NCBI GenBank assembly: GCA_922989275.2
Contig: OV277864.1
Location: 20,471,550 to 20,535,549, forward strand
Origin: Gari tellinella
Taxonomy: Eukaryota; Mollusca; Bivalvia; Cardiida; Psammobiidae
Length of the DNA stretch: 64,000 nucleotides
Direction: 5' to 3'
Part shown: positions 21,497 through 33,605 of the stretch, piece after piece
How positions within the stretch are numbered: position 1 is the first letter of the stretch
Layout: each line of letters starts with the position of its first letter
Notes under the pieces: model-generated
Database searches by the model: none
What the model saw: the letters and a program-made list of their open reading frames with translations, nothing else
Told to the model about the DNA's origin: nothing
Made by a program: the position numbers and the translations under genes

Positions 21497-21930
21497 AGGC
21501 AGTATAGCATAATATTAAGATTATTCCAGTTCGTTAAGGCAAACCAGTTGAATTTAGTCAGTTTTTGCCCATAAGGTTTATCAAACATGTACATACGTTG
21601 TCCGTCCAACTCTTCCAAAAGTCTTTTAGCTAACACCTTATAGTTTGGCAGAGTGTTTGCACATATGCTACAAATGGGCAAGTGGCCCGGACTTCGATCT
21701 GCCTTAATTCAGAATTAGAGCCAGTTCAAATTTGTCACTTTATACAGATATTGTTCATACATTATACAAATTTAGTAGGTCTAACTAGTCATACAGTTTA
21801 AACCTTTTAACTGATAGCCTATTTCTAGTATTGAAGATTGGTGACCACTAAAAGCAGGCTGAAAGTAAAGCAGAATGCTTTAATATATCATGTGCTAGAA
21901 TATAGAAAATATTCCCTTTAATATATATGA
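21497..21930 (-). repeat. Segmental duplicate of 36954-37625
   Basis: CATAATATTAAGATTATTCC through CTTTAATATATAT is shared with 36954-37625. On the minus strand a short peptide (CSICANTLPNYKVLAKRLLE, DGQRMYMF) is present in both copies; I do not recognise its family. This copy lacks the ~210-bp insertion seen at 36990-37203 and has a collapsed core-2 hairpin at 21857-21884. Confidence 0.75.
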
Positions 21931-22063
21931 CGTCCCAAATATGGCGACCAGGTTCTACGCGTTTTCGCCCGCTGATAGAAATTATTAAAGAAAGGGTTTT
22001 TAAAAGGACGCAATGAGTTGTAAACTAGCATTTACAGTGTGGGAGCTGATCTAAAAGCAAACA

Positions 22064-23192
22064 ATGGCGATAAATGGCGAAGTAGGATTGACGAATCGGA
22101 ATAGATTTGAAATTTTGGGAGAGCGGGAAAACGGTGAGTTGAAAACAATGCAATCAACAGACATTTCACGACAAGATTTTGTGCAAAGTACATTAGATAA
22201 CAAAATGATTCACATGTTTGATGAGCTAAGATTCATTAGAAACGAACAAGTCAGCTGCAGTCGTAGCATAGTACAGTTTCAACAGACAATGTGTAATATG
22301 AATGCCAGAATATCACAGGTGAAAAACATTCAAAATCAACATACAGAATTCATGAAAATACTAGCATATAAATGAATAGATGTAGAGGCCAGATCAAGAA
22401 GAAACAATCTTATTTTTAGAGGTTTCGCAGAAAATGTTGGGGAGAATTGTTTTGGGTTGATAAGAGACTTTTTGGAAAATCACCTTGACCTTGACTCAAA
22501 CCAGATATATATAGCTCGCGCACATAGGTTAGGACAGCCAGGTCAACGAAATCAACGAAACCAACGAAAACGACCGATAATTGCAAATTTCAGGGACTTC
22601 TGAGATACTGAGCAAATAATGAGTAGGGTAAAAATGCTACGAAATACGCCATTCTCTGTTGATCTCGACCACCCACGAGAAATACAGGAGGCTCGAACCC
22701 GACTATGGCCACATTACAAGCAACTCAAAGGTCAATCACCACGATCAAAGGTACAAATCGTATACCCTGCAAAACTTATTCAAGACGGGAGACTGGTGCG
22801 TGATGAACTTCCCGACTGGAGTAAGTACACTCAAGCTAGTAGGCTACCCCCAATAGACAAGGCCGGTCATGGAGCTGGGTACTAGGAACAACGACCATTG
22901 CCATCATCACCTTACAACCAGACTGCACCACAACCAGCTATGGCAGCTAACAGCCAGTTTAATAAACTGGATCCCAGGAACAATATCCATAATGTGAGTC
23001 CTATGCCCCCATATGACGACACACCATCACCCCCGATAGCCCCTAGATCTACTGACACCAATGCAAACAATTCGGCCCCACCACTTACAGCATCATCTAG
23101 ATCTAGTGTAAACAGTAGTTCCGCTGTCAAAACAGCCCTGACATTTTATACTTCGGTCACACTGAAGTCGAACATACCCGTATTTCAAAGTT
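22064..23192 (+). pseudogene. Decayed LINE ORF1 (L1-type, Transposase_22-like) fragment
   Basis: Reading across stops and frame changes gives a coiled-coil-like N-terminal part (22064-22375), then DVEARSRRNNLIFRGFAE (about 22378-22435), IARAHRLGQPGQ (22509-22545), MLRNTPFSVDLDHPREIQEA (22633-22692) and VQIVYPAKLIQDG..V.DELPDW (22753-22818). That order is the RRM plus C-terminal domain of LINE-1-like ORF1 proteins, which coat retrotransposon RNA. In-frame stops at 22373 and 22602 disable it. A proline/serine-rich tail follows to 23192, ending in a half M7 sequence (GAACATACCCGTATTTCAAA). Confidence 0.7.
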
Positions 23193-23835
23193 AAAACTCG
23201 GCTAAATCACGTTTAACTTTGAAAAAACTGGTAAGTGCGACTTAAAAGAGTTAAAATTATCGAGTTTAGACAGTAGTTTTGTTCAGGAAGGTTTGAACTA
23301 CTTAACATGGTAATTATGTTTATAAAATTGCATCTGTTAAGGCTTCTAAAGGCTTTATATCTATTTTGATTTAAGCTTGTTTAAAAGAACTTGCATATAT
23401 GCATACATGATGTGAACATTACCTAATTCTTTTCTAATTCTTTCATACTATCGGACTTTTAGTTTGTCTAATGTGCTAGTATAATTCACGTTTTGTATTT
23501 TGTCATTACTTTGGCATAATACTATTTCCAAATAGTGTTTCAGAATAAAATCGCTTTATATCAATTAGGTATGTTTTTGTGTATTGATTTGGTTGTTGTC
23601 CCACAAAAGTTGCTTTCTGACTTTGATTTATTGTAGTTTTGGCCGGTAGCGATCCTAGTGCTTAGTTTAAATCACGTACATTATCCATGAAGGGCAAACA
23701 GTTATATTCATAATCGTACGCAATATTTCAGAAAAGAAGGCTTATATTCTCAAACACGGTGTTAAAATTCCTAGCAACTTAGAATTTTGCTGATATCATT
23801 TTTCGTGAAATGTACTTTATCAAATTTGTATATAC
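23193..23835. other. No gene recognised
   Basis: A+T-rich sequence. 23155-23260 keeps part of an M7 element; beyond it I see no exon signals, hairpins or known repeat. Confidence 0.5.
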
Positions 23836-24270
23836 AGTGCTCCATCTCTACAGCGACACCTAATGGGAGACACATATTGTGTGCGTTATTCGGATCGAGT
23901 CGTTAGAGGGAGGGATAGTTAAGACTTGTGTTATGGTATGGCTGTGTGTGTGTTCTGCTTTAGAGATGGGTGTATTGTTTGTGTTGCGTTTCCTGCTTGA
24001 GTCTTCTTTCGTATTTATTTATTTGCTTACATTTGCAAACACCTTGAATCCAGACCAGACGCCGCATTTCGCAACATTCGCTTTTATGCAGGAAAACCCA
24101 TGTACTTATGAAGAACATGGTGAAAAACATGGTACTTGGATGCATGGAACCCTTAAGGGATTCAAGAATGTTCCTGCGCTGTCTGGGAAATGGGATTCCA
24201 CACAAGTATGTTATAGGTTCGACCAGTCTATTCTCGGAATCCTGTTCGTCTTTATCATCGAGAAATGAAA
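23836..24270. repeat. Degenerate M5-like element
   Basis: CAGTGCTCCATCTCTACAGC and ATGGGAGACACATATTGTG resemble the left half of the M5 at 37878; a broken core-1 left arm (AATCCAGACCAGACGCCGC) is at about 24046-24066. No right end was found. Confidence 0.55.
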
Positions 24271-24383
24271 AATCGTAAAATTAACAAAAACTATTTAATG
24301 TTTTGTGGATTTCCAGGAATTAATAAATCTTGTGAAAATGCTTAATAGTGACATTCCGTCCTGCATCATTGTTAGTTTCATAT

Positions 24384-24690
24384 ATAAAGGTAAAGGTAAA
24401 AGGTATGGGTTTTATCAAGTCTGAAATTTATATGTCATATTCTGTCGACCTTTACAATTACCTCCCCGATCATCGAGTCACAAGTCGGCCATTTACATCC
24501 GGTGCAATTTGCAGCCATGACACATGGACTTATTTCCTTCTCAGGTACCCATTTATTTCCCCTGGGTAAAGTGGAGCAATGTAGGGTTAATTTTTTGCTC
24601 AGACAAATTCCAGTGATCCTGACAGGGCTCGATTCAGGAACCTCTCGCTTCCTAGGCGAGCGTCTTACCGCTGGACCACCGTCTCTACAT
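24384..24690 (-). mobile_element. tRNA-derived SINE, minus strand
   Basis: On the minus strand GGTGGTCCAGCGGTAAGACG gives an A-box-like segment (24669-24679), then an anticodon-arm-like CGCTCGCCTAGGAAGCGAG, then a B-box-like GAATCGAGCCC (about 24624-24634). The 3' end is a short repeated ACCTTT tail at 24384-24403. It is not a functional tRNA because the acceptor stem does not pair. Confidence 0.75.
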
Positions 24691-25212
24691 GGAAAATGAG
24701 TAAAGTGATTTAACTGTTTACAGGATTCCGCCTAGGTGGGCTAGAAGAGCTCCATATTATTAGTGAGCACAAAGTGCCAATACATAAATAGTAAAAACAA
24801 CAAGTAAATGTATGAGCAATATAGTTCATGTTATACCGAATTCTTACAGATATAGGCGATGACTAAATGGTATGTTTTACTTGTTTTTGTTTTCTTCATA
24901 TTTTGGTAAAAACAATGTCGGTCTTCTTCAGTATATGAAATCAAATACAAGACGATAGTGCAAACCCTGGGTCAACCAGTATATGATAGTGTCACTGTAG
25001 GAGATAGGTGGGCACTAATGGGCACAGCTTTTCGCTGTTCAAACTTAACAGTGATAAACGTTCCAGTATTGTACTATCAGAGTTTAAGGTGATCTGGGTA
25101 CGCCAATCGTAAGATCGTGATAGCAACACCGATAATCACAGCCAGTTGTATCACAAACAGTCTGAAAATAACAGAACGCATTGACACAATGATGTAAAAT
25201 CTGCTTAATGTA

Positions 25213-25422
25213 CAGTGGAGAAACCGTTATTCTTTCCCGTTTAAACACAAACGAAACGCAAACGCATCGCAATGAAATGTACAAAATAACAACTTTTGAC
25301 GACTCCGACTATTTATCTTTATACGAGTGGCGGCGTCTGATCTGGCCCCCAACTGTTTGAAATGGAAAAAAGAGTTTTAGCGTAAACGCGTTTATTGGGA
25401 AAGAATAACGTTTTCTCTACTG
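25213..25422 (-). mobile_element. M1 hairpin MITE, stem partly deleted
   Basis: TA-flanked with good ends, but 210 bp: the left arm of the core is gone and only GGCGTCTGATCTGGCCCCCA remains. Confidence 0.85.
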
Positions 25423-25955
25423 TACAATCGCTTATTTCAAAATACATATTAATCCCTTCACTGCCATGAAGTCATCAATTGTAATTAGCTGTCGTCTGCT
25501 TTTATATCTCAAATTGAAATTTTAGGTATTTAGACTTAAGAAATATTGAAGTCTAACTTCATCTTACTTCTACGTGACATAGTGGTTTGAAAAACGAGTA
25601 AGTAAACCATAGCATTATTCTAGTACTGAAGATGAGTGACCACTTAAAAGAGGCTGAAGGTAAAGCAGAATGCGCTCTAACTGTAAAATTTGTGGATATA
25701 CGGGCAAACAATCAGACCAACAACCAGATCAAAAGACAAACCAGAAAACTATTGCAGACGACACTACCAATGAAGACGATATTTTTGCGGTGGAAGACGA
25801 TAAAACTAAGCAGCGAAAGAGTTAAAGGTAGAACCATACATGTATCCAGTTTGGCCATCAACGTCCTCCTCTTCCGTATTCCCATGGGCCTTCTGCTGGT
25901 CACCTAACATCACGCGTTCTGCTGATGCTACATTTAACACGACAACTGCAATGTA
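25423..25955. other. M2/core-2 half remnants and an unexplained coding-like stretch
   Basis: An M2-like left end (TTCACTGCCATGAAGTCATC) is at about 25456. Half of a core-2 hairpin (GGTAAAGCAGAATGCGCTC) is at 25659-25677. From the ATG at 25669 a 51-codon frame reads MRSNCKICGYTGKQSDQQ and ends in acidic/basic residues; no family recognised. Confidence 0.4.
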
Positions 25956-26201
25956 CAGTGGAGATTCTGTTATTATTTCCCGTTTAAACGCAAACGAAAC
26001 GCAAACGCAAAACATTAAAATGTAGAAAAGGACAACCTTTTGACAATTTTTAATTGTCATTTTTATCTGAGTGGCAAACTGTTTGGAGCCTGATCAGACG
26101 CCGGGTAACCCGGCGTCTGATCTGGCTCCAAATTGTTTGCACTGAATATAACAGGTTTAGCGTAAACGCGTTTATTGGGAAAAATAACAGATTCTCCACT
26201 G
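25956..26201 (-). mobile_element. M1 hairpin MITE
   Basis: 246 bp, TA-flanked. Ends AGATTCTGTTATT and AATAACAGATTCT match each other, including the CTG variant. Confidence 0.9.
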
Positions 26202-26240
26202 TAACAAACCTCGTCACTACCTTGATGTCGTATACCTTAA

Positions 26241-26468
26241 CCCATTTACGCCCAGTGGATTCTTCCATGTTTATATATTGGATTAGACCATTTTTTATCA
26301 AACGGATGCCTGGTCAAACTTTTCATTTTCATTTTCATTTTGTTTTTATATTGAAATTCCTATCAGCAAACAGTGTTGACTATGATCAGACGCCGCATCA
26401 TGCGGCGTCTGATCAGAGTCTACACTGTTTGCCTATTTCCCATATATGGGATCGTGGACACAAATAGG
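26241..26468. mobile_element. TTAA-flanked M2-like MITE with core 1
   Basis: TTAA at 26237-26240 and 26469-26472. The perfect hairpin 26366-26434 reads GATCAGACGCCGCATCATGC and mirror with CAAACAGTGTTGACTAT at its base. End similarity to M2 (CCCATTTACGCC) is only moderate. Confidence 0.65.
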
Positions 26469-27119
26469 TTAACATACTGAACCCTGGCAACGAGTATTAT
26501 CGTCATTTACAAACAGTGCGCTTGTAAAAAGTACATTTGTTCTATGCAAACAGAGTTTACCCTGATCAGAGGCCTCCAAATTTACTTCAGCCACACTGGC
26601 TTAAATCAAACTTTGAAACGATCTTGCAAATAACAACATTGAAGCAGACGACACTATGGAGTGAAGGGATAAACATTAATTTGGCGATGAAAGGATTACA
26701 AATAACTATAAAAAGCCGCATTGCGTTTTTGAGAAACCTGCATAAAACGGTTGTTTGGGGTCCCATTAGAACTACGTGGGACGTGATTCTTTCACAAAAA
26801 CCGGCTTTATCTAAGAAATTCGCTTTTTAAATTTTATTAGTTTTGTGCTGCACAAATTAAAAAGCCTCCCTTGTGAATGGAAAGAAGGAAAACTCTGTAA
26901 ATACAGGGCTCCAGATAACGGAAGTATTTCGAAAACTAAAATCTTTATTTCTGCTTTTAAACCCAATGGTGTCATACTCATTAAAATTATCTCGAAGAGA
27001 CGGTTTAATCAGTAGTAACACCATAGCATTCGGTCCTGAAATGAGTGAGAAAATGTTAGATTAGTTCAGATTACTCCCGCTTACATGTGTATCTGGAGCA
27101 CTGAAAATGATCCTGTTAA

Positions 27120-27323
27120 CCCTTATTCTGCTGCACAGACGTCTGCTTTGACATTGTCGTCTGCAAAATGTGTTCAGTTTAGATGTATGCATTGTTTAGA
27201 TTAAACAAACCTTAAGACGAGTGTCAAACAGTTTGGATCCAGATGAGACGCCGCGTTACGCGGCGTCTTTCTAGATTCAAATAGTTTGTAAACTCCGTAA
27301 AGTTACGACCAGTAGGCACAGGG
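27120..27323. mobile_element. M2 MITE
   Basis: TTAA flanks; the left end is CCTTATTCTGCTGC and the right GGCACAGGG. The core-1 hairpin at 27223-27291 has GATGAGACGCCGCGTTACGC and a slightly eroded right arm. Confidence 0.65.
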
Positions 27324-27399
27324 TTAAACACTATGAGATCCAGTAACAACGTGTAAATATTATTCACGGTGGGTAAACGATTAAAACAACTACGGAAAA

Positions 27400-29235
27400 T
27401 CTATACCTTGAGCTTGCTGAAAATGACTGTTTCAGCCTTGTCCGCTCTCTAACTCAAACACTTCTTTTGGGATCTTCACCAAACTTGCTACAAATGTTTA
27501 TTAGTATAGAATCTAGGTCAGGTTCAATAACTAGCAAAATCGCATAAGGCATGTCTGAGTTATTGCCCTTGAATAATTAAAAAAATGATTGTTTCAGCAT
27601 TTTCTGCTCTCTAACACAAACAGTTGAATGAAAATCCTCCAAGAGGTAAAGGAGAAATGGAGTGGTCACTTATTACTTAACTTATAACAAACACGGCTAA
27701 GATGAAGCACATGCAACCATTGACCAAATATTTGGCTAAAAATAGAATAAAAACTTGTCCTTTTACAGAGTGGACAGGGCAAAAATAAGGATAAAATAGC
27801 AAAATATAAAAAATTAAAGAACCGTAATTCCAACATGCCTTCGGCGATTTGGGTATTTATAGAACTGGACCAAGATTTTATACAAATTTGGTGAAGATCC
27901 AATTAAAACTGTTTGAGTCAGAAAGCTGACAAGCCTGAAGTAGTCATTTTTCAGTCATTCAAGGGCAATAACTCCAACATGCCTTGTGAAAATTTTGGTA
28001 GTTAAAATGATTGACCTAGATTTAATATTAATAAACATTTTCAACAAGTTTTGTGAATATCTGATAAAAACTGTATGTGTTAGAAAGCAAAAAAATGCAG
28101 AAATATTAATTTTTTATACTTAAAGGGCAAAAACTCAGACATGCCTTTTGCGATTTTAGTAGTATTGATACCAAACCTTGATTTTATATAAATAAACATT
28201 TTCAGCAAGTTTGGTAGAAATCAATGAAAAAAAAGTATTTGTGTTAGAGAGCAAAAAATGGTGAAACAGTCCTTTTTAATACATAAATGGCAATAACTAA
28301 GATAATCCCTATGGTATTTTAGTAATAATCACACTGGACCTAGATTTTATATAAATAAAGAATTTCAGCAAGCTTGGTGAAGATCCGATGAAAACTCTAT
28401 GTGTTAGAGAGCAAAAAAGGCTGAAACAGCCATTTTTTAAAATAATTAAAGGGCTATTACTCCAACATGCCTTATGCGATTTTAGTAGGATTCAAACTTA
28501 ACCTTGATTTTATATTAATGAAAACTTTCAGCAAGTTTGGTGAAGATTAAAAAAAAAAGTAATTGTGTTAGAGAGCAAAACTTGCTGAAAACAGTAATTT
28601 CTAATACATAAAGGGCAAAAACTCAGATATGCCACATGCGATTTTTGTACTAATCAAACTAGACCTAAATGTTATATAATTAAACATTTTCAGCAAGTTT
28701 AGTGAATATCCGATAAAAACTGTATGTGTTAGAGTGCAAAAGAGACTGAAACAGTCATTTTTTATTAATAAACAGGCAATAACTTAGATATACCTTATGC
28801 GATTTTAGTAGTAATCAAACTAAACCTTGATTTTATATTTATAAACATTTTCAGCATGTTTGGTGAATGTCCAATAAAACGTATTTGTGTTAGAGAGCAA
28901 AACTTGCTGAAAACAGTCATTTTTTAATACATAAAGCCAATTTTTAGGGCAAAAACTCAGATATGCCACATGCGATATTAGTAATAATCAAACTAGACCT
29001 AAATTTTATATGAATAAATATTTTCAGCATGTTTGGTGAATATCCGATAAAAGCTGTTTGTTTTAGAGTGCAAAAATGACTGAAACAGTCACCTTTTAAT
29101 AATTAACAGGCAATAACTTAAAAATACCTTATGCGATTTTAGTAGTAATCGAACTAAACCTTGATTTTATATCAATGAACATTTTCAGCAAGTTTGTGGA
29201 AGATCGGATAAAAAATAGTTGAGTTAGAGAGCGGA
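27400..29235. repeat. Diverged tandem array, ~163-bp unit, about nine copies
   Basis: The phrase GTGTTAGAGAGCAAAA recurs at about 28077, 28231, 28400, 28565, 28726, 28887, 29051 and 29221 (spacing 154-170), with a diverged start near 27915. Each unit also holds TTTTCAGCAAGTTTGGTGAA and ATGCGATTTTAGTAG. The array ends in GGATGGACGGGCGGAGG. Copies differ a lot, so it is old. No frame is maintained. Confidence 0.85.
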
Positions 29236-31690
29236 CAAAAAAGTGTGATAGTCTAACTGACTGATGGATGGACGGGCGGAGGTAGATACGGTTGCACCCA
29301 GTAAAGTTGATTTCGGCTGTATCACGTGATACTAAGCCGTGTGGGAATGTTTATGTCAGACGTTCTATTTTCGGTTTGTTATGATTTTAAATTGCCCTTT
29401 TTGGTGATTTAGGTCCGTCTTCATCATTTCATAGATCAGTTTGGCCCATAAGAATGTTCAAACATTATTATTAAACGTTATTGTATTTCAGGCATTAAGA
29501 AAAGGTCTGAAAACACAATGGGACTTTTTAAGGTCAAATAAAAAAAACAGCCTCTGTTTCCGATAACCCGACCGACCCTAGTTTTTCCCTACGACCCTAA
29601 ACTTTTTTTTTCGTTTTCCGAAAAATGTATAGGCGAATGTTGGTCATGTTTGCGGCGCATGTGTGTATTAGAAGCTATTCTCCCCTTAATTGTTTATAAA
29701 GCTACTTTATAGTCGTTTAAGTCTTTTGATAATGGATTTGTAAATAAGATTTAGCAACTATCTAAGTGACACTTTGTTTAAATCTGTCATAAAGTGCCTT
29801 CCTTGCAGATATGATCTGCTAGTTAATTAACCATTGACACATTCAACATGTAGGCAACACATTTCATTGACACATTTGACATGCAAACTGCTCATTTCAA
29901 AACATTTTTAATTCCATCCATCATATATAAGTCACTACTTTGCCGGTTTGTTACATGTATATCAATATTGGTTAAAATCATATCAGTTTCAATTTTAAGG
30001 TTAGTTTGGTAATGGGATCTATCAATTAAATCAACATTTTGAATTGATATTTTAAGGAGTTTTATGTATGGCCCAGGGCTGCACTTATAGCATACATTCA
30101 TATATTTTCTTATATGAATATGATTATATAAAGTTCTCCATCAGACTAGTTACATTTTGTAAAGATTTCTATTATATGATAGTGTTAAAAAATCCGACCG
30201 TACGTCTCTAATATAGGAAACGCAGGTAATTTTTTATTTGGCCTAATGATCAATATGTGCCTGAAGGTTATTATCGAACATTGCAAACAGTAAAGACCAA
30301 TCACAACAATGCCACCTGTGCCACACTATCTCTAAGTCTCGCTTAATAACATTTCAATTCTAGACTCGGTTGAGATCAGCTTGTCTCAACAATCGACTAA
30401 TGCTTGATCCTATATATTTGATTAACAACGGAAGAAATTGAACTTAAACCTTTTACAGTGATACGCTTGTTTCAGTCTTTTCAGAAAGGTGAACCAAGAC
30501 CCAACTGCTTTGGTGATCAGTGTCTGCTTTTTATTTCGTCCATATAAAGGGAGATAACCATTTTATATCAAATTGTGATAAGTTTGCTAGATTTGGACTG
30601 ATTATCCCTCTGACATCGAAATGATGAAAATATGAAGTTGCTACTATAAATAACCGATTTAAGGTACCAAAATGTTAACTGTTAAACATATTAATTCATA
30701 TAAAATGTAACTATGAATTACGTGGTTTTTGTTGTAATGGTAATTTTATATGTATATACTATATAATGTAACCGTGATGAGACTCAAATACACAAATAAA
30801 TTATGAGGCATTTTCCAATATAGTCTTGAATGAATGGTGGTTAAACAAATCCGAAAAAGACGTAATTCTTTCCCGTTTAAACGTAAACGATACAATAAAA
30901 TGTTTGTTTCTCAGCCAGTTTTAAGTGGCCACCAATTTTCAAGACTAAAGAACATGCTATGGGCTAAAGAGTAAACCCCCTCTTTTTGTAGTGTTGTCTA
31001 CTTTTTAGCTATCATCTGCGACTGTGCTTGTCGTATCATAATGTTTTTAAAACGTCTGATCTAGACCAAGTCTGTTTATAAACATCAGTCAAGTCGTGAA
31101 AGGCAGGGACATGGTGGTTACATGTAATGCTGACTGACTCTTTGCATGCTGGGTAATTGTTTGGCTGCAACAAGTGCCGTTAACTATTGTTCTAAAAATG
31201 ATATCTTCTAAAAATATAAGTTCAAAATAGGATCAGTGTGTCAAACAGTTTGGATCCTGATGAGATGCCGCGAACGCGTACAACCTGTTTACAAAGGTAA
31301 TCACTGTGGAATATATCCGCTGCTAGCATGCAAAGTGTTAATTGCTAATTGAGTACACCCCACTCTCAAATTTCAACCCATGACAAAACCTTTATGTACA
31401 ATATATACATCTATATACACAACACAAACAAAGCATTTGGAAAAACGTTATTTCCCAATAACCACGCTAGTACTAAATCAAATAGGACCAAAGCAAACAA
31501 TTTCAAGTCAGACCAGACCCAGGATATTCAAACAGCGCATGATAGATTGTTTATCCAACGTTGGTGAAGAGAAATTCAAATCAATCGTAAAATTCAAAGT
31601 GTTATTTAATAACGAACCATATTTGGACCTGTGTACTAATAGAACTTACAGATAACGTCTATAGCACAAATAAGACTGGGTATCAGCATA
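29236..31690. other. No gene recognised; one dispersed repeat and MITE scraps
   Basis: 29748-29965 matches intron 5 of the dehydrogenase gene. 31230-31275 is the left arm of a core-1 hairpin (CAAACAGTTTGGATCCTGAT) without a partner. 31435-31530 is a scrambled M1 fragment. The remaining sequence shows no exon-like frame. Confidence 0.55.
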
Positions 31691-31936
31691 CAGTGGAGAA
31701 AACGTTATTCTTTCCCAATAAACGCGTTTTCGCAAAAACTATTATTTCCAATGCAAACAGTTTGGAGCCAGATCAGACGCTGGGTAACCCGGCGTCTGAT
31801 CAGGCTCCAAACGGTTTGCCACTCAGATTAACATGAATAGTCAGAATTGTCGAAATGCTGTCTTTTTCTACGTTTTATTGAGCTGCGTTTGCGTACGTTT
31901 GCGTTTAAACGGGAAAGAATAACGTTTCCTCCACTG
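31691..31936 (+). mobile_element. M1 hairpin MITE
   Basis: 246 bp, TA-flanked. One loop-side base change (GACGCTGGGTAACCCGGCGT) breaks the otherwise perfect stem. Confidence 0.9.
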
Positions 31937-32097
31937 TACCGACTACATATACAAACAATAAGATACGAGAGATTACAATGTAACAATAGAGAGAAATGAG
32001 AGACTGTGCGAAAGCAGTGGCATTGAGAAAACGTTGATAAATCATGTTTTACAATTGGTGCAGGCGACAATGTAATGTTAAATCTCACATAACTTCA

Positions 32098-32338
32098 TGG
32101 TGGAGAATGTGTTATTATTTCCCGTTTTCAAGAAAGAAACTCAACGAAAGCGCAATGCACTCAAAAGGAGAATTCACAATTTTCAAAACATTTGAGACGA
32201 TTAATCTTCATCTGAAAGAAAAACGTCTTTGAGCCGGATCAGAATCTGGGTAACCCGGTGCCTAATTAGGTTCCAGACTGTTTGCAATGGACACATGGGT
32301 AACAATTAAAAACGCATTTATTGGGAAAGAATACCGTT
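32098..32338 (-). repeat. Strongly eroded M1 copy
   Basis: GTGGAGAATGTGTTATTATT at the left, AACCCGGTGCCTAATTAGG in the middle and TATTGGGAAAGAATACCG at the right keep the M1 order, but the stem no longer pairs well. Confidence 0.65.
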
Positions 32339-32467
32339 TAAATTCACGTACCTTTTATACATGAAGCCCACCACAAAACTTGTAACTTTGGCATTCTAAG
32401 TTGGTTTTGCATTAGCAGTCTCAGCGCGAATAATTATAGTTGTATTCCTCTCCAGGGTATTGATATA

Positions 32468-32679
32468 CAGTGGAGAAACCCTTATTCTTTCACGTTTAAA
32501 CGCAAACGAAACGCAAACGCAAAACACTAAAGTGTAGTAAATAACAAATTTTTGACAATTCTGACCATTGATTTAATCTGAGTTGCAAACAGTTTGGAGC
32601 CAGATCAGACGCCGGGTAACCCGGCGTCTGATCATGCTCCAAACTGTTTGCACTGGAAAGAATAACGTTTTCTCCACGG
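32468..32679 (-). mobile_element. M1 hairpin MITE lacking a side arm
   Basis: 212 bp: after the intact core (32584-32650) the side arm with AGCGTAAACGCGTTTATT is missing and CACTG joins directly to GAAAGAATAACGTTTTCTCC. TA-flanked. Confidence 0.85.
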
Positions 32680-33391
32680 TACATGTACATTGTATATTGA
32701 AACCTCATCCTGCCATGCCGTCCTCTGCATTAAAACAATTGTCGTCTACATTTATTTGTTTCTCAAATATAAGTAGATATTTTGACTGAAGAAATATTGA
32801 AATGAATATAACTAACAGTCTCACTCCTGATCAGATGTCGTGTGGGTCCAAACTGTGGGTAAAAATATTGTGCTCGCGATAACAGTTAATTGGTTTAAAC
32901 CCTTTGCATAATAAACGCGGACTGACTGATATTAGTCACAGTTCGCATCGAGATTGATATGACGGCGTCTTATCAAATTCCAATTTTGTTCGATACCCAC
33001 GTGTTTAGATTGTTCAAGAAAGTGGGATACAAACTTATTTTTATTATATATACAATACGTCATTACATGTAAGATGATGATTGTTCTTCAATTTAACCTC
33101 TTCCTACATGTAATTACATATAACAAGATCCACTTGTAGTGGCACTACCGATTTGGATGAGACACCTGGTAACTCGACGTCTGGTATGTATCTAAACTGT
33201 TTGACACCCTTGTTGTATTTTCGAAAAGAAATAACAGTAAAGATACATGTACTGTTGATTGTGGACACTACTCTGGTAAACAACCTATATATAGACGCAC
33301 ATTTACTTGCGTGCTTAAGGTTTTAAAATCCGTTTTGTGTTTCATTTTATACTACACAACAACAATTATTATTGGCCGTGTCTTAACGATA
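32680..33391. other. No gene recognised
   Basis: Contains eroded core-1 pieces near 32823 (CACTCCTGATCAGATGTCGT) and 33150-33210 (GGATGAGACACCTGGTAACT). Nothing else is identifiable. Confidence 0.5.
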
Positions 33392-33605
33392 CAGTAGTTC
33401 CCGTTTAGTCGCACATGAAACGCAAACGTATTGCAATATAGTAAAGAAAATGACTTTTCCTTGACAAGTTTGACTATTTATTTGTCTCAGTGGCAAACAG
33501 TTTGGAGCTGGTCAGACGCCAGGTGTGGCTCCAAACTGTTTGCTATGGAAATAATTATTTTAGCGTAAAAGCCTTTATTGGGTGAGAATAACTTCTTCTT
33601 TACTG
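33392..33605 (-). mobile_element. M1 hairpin MITE, shortened core
   Basis: Ends are CAGTAGTTCCC and TTCTTTACTG between TA. The core has lost the loop-proximal part: GGAGCTGGTCAGACGCCAGG joins straight to TGTGGCTCCAAACTG. Confidence 0.78.
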
